Shown here one piece after another: positions 1-4,968 of a stretch of 6,790 bases of DNA. The notes beneath the pieces were generated by a model. The model had not been told where the DNA came from and made no database searches. It saw only the letters and a list, made by a program, of their open reading frames with translations. Made by a program: the position numbers and the translations under genes. The stretch lies in the NCBI GenBank assembly GCA_958417695.1, contig CATZDQ010000092.1, positions 1-6,790 of the forward strand, written 5' to 3'. Origin of the DNA: an uncultured Clostridiaceae bacterium. GTDB lineage: Bacteria > Bacillota > Clostridia > TANB77 > CAG-508. The first letter of the stretch is position 1. Each line of letters opens with the position of its first letter.

Positions 1-1
1 G

Positions 2-1318
2 GTAATTTGTATTCCTGCCTTTGCCTTTGCTATTTATCCAGCTTATCAAGTGCCATTTGCTTTTGTAATGATGCTTTTTATGGTTTATGAGTTGCTAAAA
101 CATGGAAAAGATTTAAAAAAATACGATTATGTATTAATGGCACTTACTTTAATAGGGGTAGGGGTGATTTTAGGATATTTCTTGTTAGTAGCATGGCCAG
201 ATATCCAAACGATGATGGGAACCGTCTATCCAGGAAGTCGTTCTGAAATAGGTGGGGATTACACCTTAAAGCTGTTTGCAGGACGTTTTACGAACCTATT
301 TTTACCCTATTCGGATAAAATTGCCAATCCTTGTGAAATTAGTAATTATTTATATCCAATTGTAGGGTTATTAGTACTGATTGTTTTCTATTTTAAACAA
401 CAGGCTAATCAAAAACCAAATATCAAAGAACAGCTAAAAACGTCAGCAGAAAAAGCAGACAAATTTTTAGAAATTGGTTTACTATTGTTATTTGCTTTTT
501 TCATAGTTTGGGTTTATGTGGGATTTCAAGAGATTTTGGCAAAAGTAACCTTCTTGTATTTATCACCGGCTAAAAGAACGCAATTAGTTTGTGGCTTGCT
601 TGGTACAATTTTAACAATTTTATTTGTAAAAAAGTTACATGGAAAAGAACTATTAAACAAAGTACAGGCAATTATAGTTTCTTTAGTCGTGGTTTTAGCT
701 AGTTATCTTTTAATCAAAGATGCCGGTTATGCTTCTTTCTTCTCAACGATTAAATTAGAATTGTTGGCCATTGCTTTATTTACAATGACTTATACTGTTG
801 TAAGAGGCAATAAGAAAGCTTTTTGTTATATTATGTGCATTCTTTCTTTAGCTGCTGGTTTATTGGTAAATCCCATTGTTTCTGGTACAGATATTTTATA
901 TCAGACCAATATTGCAAAACAAATACAACAATTGGTAAAAGAAGAACCAGAGGCACTTTGGATTGGCAGATACAATTGGAGTGGGCAATATGCTTTAGTA
1001 AATGGAGCCAAGGTATTAAATGGCGTTAATTTATATCCAAATTTTCAATGGCTTATGCAGTTAGACCCAGATAAAAGCCAAGAACAAGTATATAATCGTT
1101 ATGCCCATATTGGTATAATTTTAAGTGACCATACGGAATTTAGACTATTGACAGAAGACAGTTATGAAGTGGAAGTTACTTATCAGAATTTAAAGGATAT
1201 TGGTGTAAAATACTATTTTACAGATACAAAGTGTAGCAAGCAAATAGAAGAGCAATTTCATTTGAAAACTAGATATGCAGATGATGAAAAATTACAATAT
1301 ATTTATCAAATTAATTGA
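2..1318 (+). CDS. Polytopic membrane protein, GT-C/YfhO-like, 5' end outside window
   Basis: The reading frame is open to the left edge: sixteen codons (VICIPAFAFAIYPAYQ) precede the first possible GTG at 50 and are hydrophobic like the rest, so the gene starts upstream. The 438 visible residues hold about eight hydrophobic segments (roughly 1-30, 43-66, 115-133, 155-176, 192-211, 221-238, 251-267, 273-293), then a soluble C-terminal domain of about 145 residues. That domain contains YPNFQWLMQLDP (345-356) and YNRYAHI (364-370). Many helices plus an extracytoplasmic C-terminal domain is the layout of GT-C lipid-sugar-dependent glycosyltransferases and YfhO-like proteins. The N-terminal loop that would carry the catalytic acid is missing, so the family is not proven. 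The next gene is a DPM1-like enzyme, which fits a role as the transferase using the lipid-linked sugar. The TGA stop at 1316-1318 touches the next gene's ribosome binding site, so the two are one operon. Confidence 0.5.
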   Translation, partial: VICIPAFAFAIYPAYQVPFAFVMMLFMVYELLKHGKDLKKYDYVLMALTLIGVGVILGYFLLVAWPDIQTMMGTVYPGSRSEIGGDYTLKLFAGRFTNLFLPYSDKIANPCEISNYLYPIVGLLVLIVFYFKQQANQKPNIKEQLKTSAEKADKFLEIGLLLLFAFFIVWVYVGFQEILAKVTFLYLSPAKRTQLVCGLLGTILTILFVKKLHGKELLNKVQAIIVSLVVVLASYLLIKDAGYASFFSTIKLELLAIALFTMTYTVVRGNKKAFCYIMCILSLAAGLLVNPIVSGTDILYQTNIAKQIQQLVKEEPEALWIGRYNWSGQYALVNGAKVLNGVNLYPNFQWLMQLDPDKSQEQVYNRYAHIGIILSDHTEFRLLTEDSYEVEVTYQNLKDIGVKYYFTDTKCSKQIEEQFHLKTRYADDEKLQYIYQIN

Positions 1319-1323
1319 AGGAG
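1318..1323 (+). promoter_or_regulatory. Ribosome binding site that sets the GT2 start
   Basis: AAGGAG overlaps the last base of the upstream stop codon and lies 6 bases before ATG 1330. It overlaps the codons that follow an in-frame TTG at 1315, so that TTG cannot be the start. The overlap with the upstream stop suggests translational coupling. Confidence 0.85.
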
Positions 1324-1329
1324 ATAAAG

Positions 1330-2052
1330 ATGAAGACGTTACTAATTATTCCAGCTTATAATGAAGAAGAAAATATAGAAAAAGTTTGTCATACAATAGA
1401 AGCATATAATCAAACAGCAGAAAATCCAGTGGATTATGTAGTAATTGATGATGGCTCTCAAGATGCAACACTGCAAATTTTAGAGGAGAACCATTTTCAT
1501 CATATTCATTTAATTAGTAATCTGGGTATTGGTGGTGCGGTTCAGACAGGTTATAAATACGCTTTTGAAAATCATTATGATATAGCCATTCAATTTGATG
1601 GGGATGGCCAACATGATATTGCTTATGTGCCTATTATTTGTAAACCAATATTAGAAGGAAAAGCCAATATGTGTATTGGTACACGTTATTTAGATAAGTC
1701 AGTTAGCCATTTTCAATCTACATTTATGAGGAGACTAGGCTCTAACATTATTTCCTTTATGATAAAATGTCTATGTCATCATCCAATTACAGACCCTACT
1801 TCTGGATTTCGTGCGGTAGATAGTTCTATTATTGCAGAATTTGCAAAAGAATATCCGACAGAGTATCCAGAGCCAGAATCAACGGTGACAATATTGATGA
1901 AGGGCTATATAGTAACAGAAGAACCTGTTAATATGAAAGAAAGACAAGGTGGAAAATCATCCATTAATGTATGGAAAAGTGCAGATTACATGATAAAAGT
2001 ATGTTTGGCCATTGTGTTAGATAGTATTCATTTGAAGAAGAGGAGGAAATAA
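1330..2052 (+). CDS. Family 2 glycosyltransferase, DPM1/GtrB/GacI-like (polyprenyl-phosphate sugar synthase)
   Basis: The 240-residue protein is a GT-A fold enzyme of the dolichyl/undecaprenyl-phosphate sugar synthase type. It should move a sugar from a nucleotide donor to undecaprenyl phosphate at the cytoplasmic membrane face. Visible motifs in order are PAYNEEENI (8-16), VVIDDGSQDAT (37-47), NLGIGGAVQTGY (64-75), the metal-binding FDGDGQHD (89-96), TDPTSGFRA (154-162) and ERQGGKSS (204-211). GtrB-type relatives end in two transmembrane helices; this protein lacks them and has only one moderately hydrophobic C-terminal stretch (about 219-234). Membrane tethering may therefore come from the small membrane protein encoded 3 bases downstream. 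In group A Streptococcus, GacI works with the small membrane protein GacJ in this way (established knowledge). The donor sugar cannot be read from the sequence. The start at 1330 is chosen for its AAGGAG at 6 bases. Confidence 0.9.
   Translation: MKTLLIIPAYNEEENIEKVCHTIEAYNQTAENPVDYVVIDDGSQDATLQILEENHFHHIHLISNLGIGGAVQTGYKYAFENHYDIAIQFDGDGQHDIAYVPIICKPILEGKANMCIGTRYLDKSVSHFQSTFMRRLGSNIISFMIKCLCHHPITDPTSGFRAVDSSIIAEFAKEYPTEYPEPESTVTILMKGYIVTEEPVNMKERQGGKSSINVWKSADYMIKVCLAIVLDSIHLKKRRK
2041..2046 (+). promoter_or_regulatory. Ribosome binding site inside the end of the GT2 gene
   Basis: AGGAGG lies within the last codons of the upstream glycosyltransferase gene (it encodes the Arg-Arg of the KKRRK tail) and 9 bases before ATG 2056. 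This indicates tightly coupled translation of the two proteins. Confidence 0.8.
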
Positions 2053-2055
2053 ATT

Positions 2056-2472
2056 ATGCAGTTAACGTTAAGAGTTGCTTTGCTAGTGATTACTTGTATT
2101 TACTTATTTGTGATTTTAAAGTCTATTAAACATAAGAAGATGCAAATTTCCTCCTCCATTTTCTGGCTATTGACTGGTGTTGTATTAATGATTGCCCTGT
2201 TAATTCCAAATTTAATGGATATGATTTCTTCTATTTTAGGTTTTGAATTAACCGTTAATATGATTTTTTGTGTAACCATTTTTATTGCTTTTTATTTGAT
2301 TTTTAAATTGACTATATTATTGTCTAAACAAAGTCAAAAAAATGTAACATTAATACAAGAAATCTCTATTCTAAAAAAGAGAGTAGAAAAATTAGAAGAA
2401 TTAGAAAAATCAAAAGAAGTAAAATCTACGGCATCTAAAGAAATAAAGCAGCAACATGATGAACAAAAATAA
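2056..2472 (+). CDS. DUF2304-like small membrane protein (GacJ-like partner of the GT2)
   Basis: This 138-residue protein has three membrane segments (about 5-22, 33-52 and 66-89), with a conserved-looking PNLMDMISSILGFE between the second and third. A charged tail follows: 91-118 shows heptad-like spacing of hydrophobic residues and is a likely coiled coil (ISILKKRVEKLEELEK), and the last 20 residues are Lys/Glu-rich. Size, topology and the helix after the last membrane segment match the DUF2304 family. That family is commonly encoded beside DPM1-like glycosyltransferases, and streptococcal GacJ, which binds GacI and raises its activity, has the same layout. The gene starts 3 bases after the glycosyltransferase stop and its RBS lies inside that gene. 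I infer that it anchors or activates that enzyme. It has no catalytic motif of its own. The family assignment is by pattern recognition only. Confidence 0.8.
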   Translation: MQLTLRVALLVITCIYLFVILKSIKHKKMQISSSIFWLLTGVVLMIALLIPNLMDMISSILGFELTVNMIFCVTIFIAFYLIFKLTILLSKQSQKNVTLIQEISILKKRVEKLEELEKSKEVKSTASKEIKQQHDEQK

Positions 2473-2506
2473 GTATATATAAAAGAAGTAATTAGGGGAG
2501 AAATAT

Positions 2507-3265
2507 ATGAAAATATCTATTATAACAGCAACATATCATTCAGAAAAAACAATAAAGCAGACAATAGAATCTGTATTAGGACAAACGTATTCAGATTATG
2601 AACATATCTTTGTAGATGGTTTATCCAAAGACCATACTATAGAGATTATACAATCTTATGAGAAACAATACCAAGGTAGGTGTCGTTATATTAGTCAAAA
2701 AGATACAGGACTTTATGATGCTATGAATAAAGGAATTCAAATGGCAACAGGAGATATTATTGGGATTCTAAATTCGGATGATATCTATGCTTCTAAAGAG
2801 GTATTACAAAAGATTGCAGATACTTTTGAAAAAGAGTCTTGTGATGGTACTTATGGAAATTTGATTTTTATGGATGAACAAACCATGTCTATACCACAAA
2901 GAATTTGGAAATCAGAGATAGGAGATGTAAACAAAGGGTGGCATCCAGCTCATCCTACTTTATATTTAAAAAAGCAAGTATATGACAAGGTAGGGTTATT
3001 TAATTTACAGTATCGTATAGCGGCAGATTATGATTTTATGATTCGTATGTTACAAGATAAACAAATAAAGTTATCTTATATAAATGCAGATATCGTGTAT
3101 ATGCGAACTGGTGGTGCTAGTACAGATGGATTAAAGGGCTATATGAAGAATCTAAAAGAAGCGCATCAAGTTTTAAAAGCAAATCATATACCACATCCAT
3201 ACTTGGTAGATACTAGAAGAATTATAAAGACAATAGGGCAAATGGTATATTCTAAATTAAAGTAA
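2507..3265 (+). CDS. Family 2 glycosyltransferase, WfgS/WcaE-like
   Basis: The 252-residue cytosolic GT-A enzyme probably adds a sugar to a growing surface-glycan intermediate. Motifs in order are ITATYHSEKTI (6-16), SVLGQTYSDYEHIFVDG (22-38), KDTGLYDAMNKGI (65-77), the DXD-like NSDD (89-92), HPAHPTLY (146-153), AADYDF (172-177) and a late GGAS (202-205). The combination of VDG.S.D.T, DTGLYDAMNKGI, NSDD, HPTLY and ADYDF is typical of the GT2 subgroup with WfgS and colanic-acid WcaE relatives. That subgroup usually has about 240-260 residues, so this copy is full length. No membrane helix is seen. ATG 2507 has AGGGGAG (2494-2500) 6 bases upstream. Donor and acceptor are unknown. It lies 34 bases after the DUF2304-like gene, in the same orientation and presumably the same transcript. 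Confidence 0.9.
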   Translation: MKISIITATYHSEKTIKQTIESVLGQTYSDYEHIFVDGLSKDHTIEIIQSYEKQYQGRCRYISQKDTGLYDAMNKGIQMATGDIIGILNSDDIYASKEVLQKIADTFEKESCDGTYGNLIFMDEQTMSIPQRIWKSEIGDVNKGWHPAHPTLYLKKQVYDKVGLFNLQYRIAADYDFMIRMLQDKQIKLSYINADIVYMRTGGASTDGLKGYMKNLKEAHQVLKANHIPHPYLVDTRRIIKTIGQMVYSKLK

Positions 3266-3354
3266 TTTTTAATCATTAAAAAGTGATGTTATTATAGATA
3301 CCGTTGGAAGAATAAAAAAAGAAATCGAAAGGATAAAATAAAAAAAGTATGGAT

Positions 3355-3360
3355 AGGAGA
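3355..3360 (+). promoter_or_regulatory. Ribosome binding site of the broken transporter gene
   Basis: AGGAGA lies 9 bases before ATG 3370. The in-frame ATG at 3349 has only A-rich sequence in front of it, so 3370 is the better start. The intact RBS argues that the gene was functional until recently. Confidence 0.65.
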
Positions 3361-3369
3361 AAAAGAATA

Positions 3370-3724
3370 ATGAAAATAATTTTAGTAGCAATTTATGTAG
3401 TGTTAACCATTACAGGTTTAGTCTTAATGAAAAAAGGAGGAAATCCAGGAACTATACATATAGGTAATGGTGAAATTAACTTAGGAATGAGCTTAGTAAG
3501 TTTAGTCCGGATTTATTTGTTATATCTGTAGTTTTCTATTGTTTACTAGAATAGTGGTAATGTTTGATTTAAGTTATATTATGCCAATTTGTACAGGAGT
3601 AGTACAAGTAGTCACATTAGTGGCTTCTTACTTTGTTTTTCATGAAGAAATTAGTAAACAAGGTATAATTGGTGCAGCTTTGGTAATTATAGGTATTATG
3701 ATAATGAACTTTAAAAAAGCGTAA
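3370..3724 (+). pseudogene. SMR/EamA-type four-helix transporter (ArnE/F-like putative lipid-sugar flippase), frameshifted
   Basis: Two adjacent frames make one protein if a single base is removed. The first frame reads from ATG 3370 through MSLVSLV, then diverges and stops at 3529-3531. The second frame, from GGA at 3509, reads GFICYICSFLLFTRIVVMFD and continues to TAA 3722-3724. Deleting one C of the CC at 3507-3508 joins them into 117 residues with four membrane helices (about 2-20, 39-58, 64-89, 96-112) and the motif HEEISKQGIIGAALVIIGI near the end. Length and helix count fit the small multidrug resistance/EamA group that includes ArnE/ArnF, which flip undecaprenyl-phosphate-linked sugars. 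Its place among glycosyltransferase genes supports flipping over drug export (inference). As written, translation gives only the first 46 correct residues plus 7 aberrant ones. A sequencing error is possible; no long homopolymer is present to make one likely. Confidence 0.8.
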
Positions 3725-3770
3725 GAACTTGTGTATAGATAAAAGCATGCACAAAAACTAAGGAGGAAAT

Positions 3771-4820
3771 ATGCAAGAAAAAAGCTATCCATATAAACTG
3801 TCTATTGTAGCTTTGGTATATAATCTAGAAGAATATTTACCAAGGTGTTTAGACGCATTAGTAAATCAGACATTAAAAGAGATAGAAATTTTATGTGTAG
3901 ATGATGGCTCAACAGACTCTGCACCACAAATTATAGAAGATTTCGCAAAACGATACCCTGAAAAAATAAAAGTATTTCATAAAGAAAATGGGGGAGAGTT
4001 TACAACTAGAAACTATGGACTGCAAAAAGCGACAGGAGAATATGTTACTTTTGTAGATACAGATGATTATGTAGAACCTAACTGGGCAGAAAAATTGTAT
4101 ATGGCAGCAAAGCAAAACGAGGCAGATATAGCCGTTTGTGGATTTGAAAGGATAGATTTAGCTACAGGAAAAGTAGTTGGAAAAGATATGACTAGTTATG
4201 GAAATTGTGTAAAAGAAGTAAAACCAAACGAGGATATGATTTTATTTATTAATCCAGCACCATGGAATAAAGTTTATAAAAGAGAGGTTATCCAAGAATT
4301 TCATTTTTTACCTTTTCGAGGATTTAATGATACCTTATTTTTAATATCTACCTATACGAAAGTTAAGAAGATTGCTTTTATTCCAGATGTTCTTTATCAT
4401 TATTATTTAAGATATGATTCTCAAATTCATAGTGTTAATCAAAAAGATGTAGAAAATTTAAAACATTATTTATTGGAAATAAAAGAACTTTATCAAGAAA
4501 AACAAGTATACGAGCAAATGAAATACCTTTTAGACATGATGGCCTTTATACATTTAGGAATATCGGTTATGTATCGAGCTTCTTATGATTCTGCTATTAA
4601 TATAAAATTTATGATGAAGGAGACGATACAATATTTAGATGACCATTTCCCTACATGGAGAAATTCTCCTTTTTTAACTTGGAAATATGTGTATAAAAAA
4701 GGTATCAGACATATAGGATTATGGGGAATTGCTAAATTATATAAATGGCATTTACCTATGTTATTTATCCATCTGTATCGTTTTATAATAGATATCTTAA
4801 AAATAGACATTAAATTTTAG
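3771..4820 (+). CDS. Family 2 glycosyltransferase, EpsJ/CpsI-like
   Basis: The 349-residue protein has an N-terminal GT-A domain (about 9-215) and a C-terminal mostly helical extension of about 130 residues. Motifs are LVYNLEEYLPRCLDALVNQT (15-34), VDDGSTDS (43-50), KENGGEFTTRNYGL (71-84), the metal-binding DTDD (96-99), APWNKVYKR (163-171), FNDTLF (185-190) and YHYYLRYDSQIH (209-220). These match capsule and exopolysaccharide GT2 enzymes such as EpsJ and CpsI. In most relatives the position before DTLF or D..F is Glu (an ED pair) and the earlier loop reads G.S.ARN; here they are Asn-Asp and GEFTTRN. The extension ends in hydrophobic and basic stretches (about 301-345) that may sit on the membrane. 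AGGAGG at 3761-3766 is 4 bases before ATG 3771. It is the last gene before the operon's terminator. Donor and acceptor are unknown. Confidence 0.9.
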   Translation: MQEKSYPYKLSIVALVYNLEEYLPRCLDALVNQTLKEIEILCVDDGSTDSAPQIIEDFAKRYPEKIKVFHKENGGEFTTRNYGLQKATGEYVTFVDTDDYVEPNWAEKLYMAAKQNEADIAVCGFERIDLATGKVVGKDMTSYGNCVKEVKPNEDMILFINPAPWNKVYKREVIQEFHFLPFRGFNDTLFLISTYTKVKKIAFIPDVLYHYYLRYDSQIHSVNQKDVENLKHYLLEIKELYQEKQVYEQMKYLLDMMAFIHLGISVMYRASYDSAINIKFMMKETIQYLDDHFPTWRNSPFLTWKYVYKKGIRHIGLWGIAKLYKWHLPMLFIHLYRFIIDILKIDIKF

Positions 4821-4889
4821 TGTCCATATGTACCAGGTCCGGATGGACACTTTTGTCCACCTGGACCTGGTACATATGGACATTTTTTT
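4821..4889 (+). terminator. Very long intrinsic terminator hairpin after the glycan operon
   Basis: The arms 4821-4840 and 4863-4882 are perfect 20-base reverse complements. Pairing continues inward through a G-T wobble, one G-C pair, one A/C mismatch and five more pairs (4844-4848 with 4855-4859) to a loop ACTTTT. Seven T residues (4883-4889) follow directly. This is a rho-independent terminator on the + strand, starting on the base after the stop codon of the last glycosyltransferase. The T tract is only on the right side, so there is no sign of a bidirectional design. The stem is much longer than a usual terminator stem; see findings. Confidence 0.9.
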
Positions 4890-4903
4890 GGAAACAATAT
4901 CCA

Positions 4904-4932
4904 TTGCTAAAGCTTAGTTTCTCCGTTATAAT
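4904..4932 (+). promoter_or_regulatory. Sigma-A type promoter for the ChW-GH25 gene
   Basis: A perfect -10 box TATAAT (4927-4932) lies 17 bases downstream of TTGCTA (4904-4909), a 4-of-6 match to TTGACA. Transcription would start near 4939-4940 and leave a leader of about 30 bases. It sits directly after the terminator, so the secreted protein is transcribed independently of the glycan operon. No convincing operator is seen. Confidence 0.75.
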
Positions 4933-4956
4933 AGACATGTAGATATTATGTTAATT

Positions 4957-4964
4957 AAAGGAGG
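4957..4964 (+). promoter_or_regulatory. Strong ribosome binding site of the ChW-GH25 gene
   Basis: AAAGGAGG is a near-complete anti-Shine-Dalgarno match, ending 4 bases before ATG 4969. With the perfect -10 box it suggests high expression. Confidence 0.85.
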
Positions 4965-4968
4965 GACT

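Noticed and set aside
50..52. GTG as the start of the first membrane protein
   Set aside because: The frame is open and hydrophobic right up to the window edge with no RBS before 50, so this is an internal Val codon of a longer gene.
823..1029. 68-codon + strand frame inside the first membrane protein
   Set aside because: It lies fully inside the membrane protein gene in another frame, lacks an RBS and gives an uncharacteristic composition.
1315..1317. TTG as the start of the DPM1-like glycosyltransferase
   Set aside because: It has no RBS, and the AAGGAG that serves ATG 1330 overlaps its first codons; family proteins begin close to the PAYNEE motif.
3349..3351. ATG as the start of the SMR-like protein
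   Set aside because: It lacks an RBS and would add a basic stretch before the first helix; ATG 3370 has AGGAGA at 9 bases.
3266..3369. Internal promoter before the transporter pseudogene (TATTAT at 3290-3295)
   Set aside because: No acceptable -35 box lies 16-18 bases upstream, and such -10 matches are common by chance in AT-rich DNA. The 104-base gap is A-rich and holds nothing else I can support.
3500..3515. Programmed ribosomal frameshift joining the two transporter frames
   Set aside because: There is no slippery heptamer, no internal Shine-Dalgarno just upstream and no evident stimulatory structure; a simple one-base insertion explains it better.
3909..4115. Minus-strand frames within the EpsJ-like gene (also 4583-4810)
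   Set aside because: They are antisense to a well-supported glycosyltransferase and show no domain or RBS.
4907..4917. CTAA-AGC-TTAG operator-like inverted repeat overlapping the -35 region
   Set aside because: Four-base arms are too short to separate from chance.
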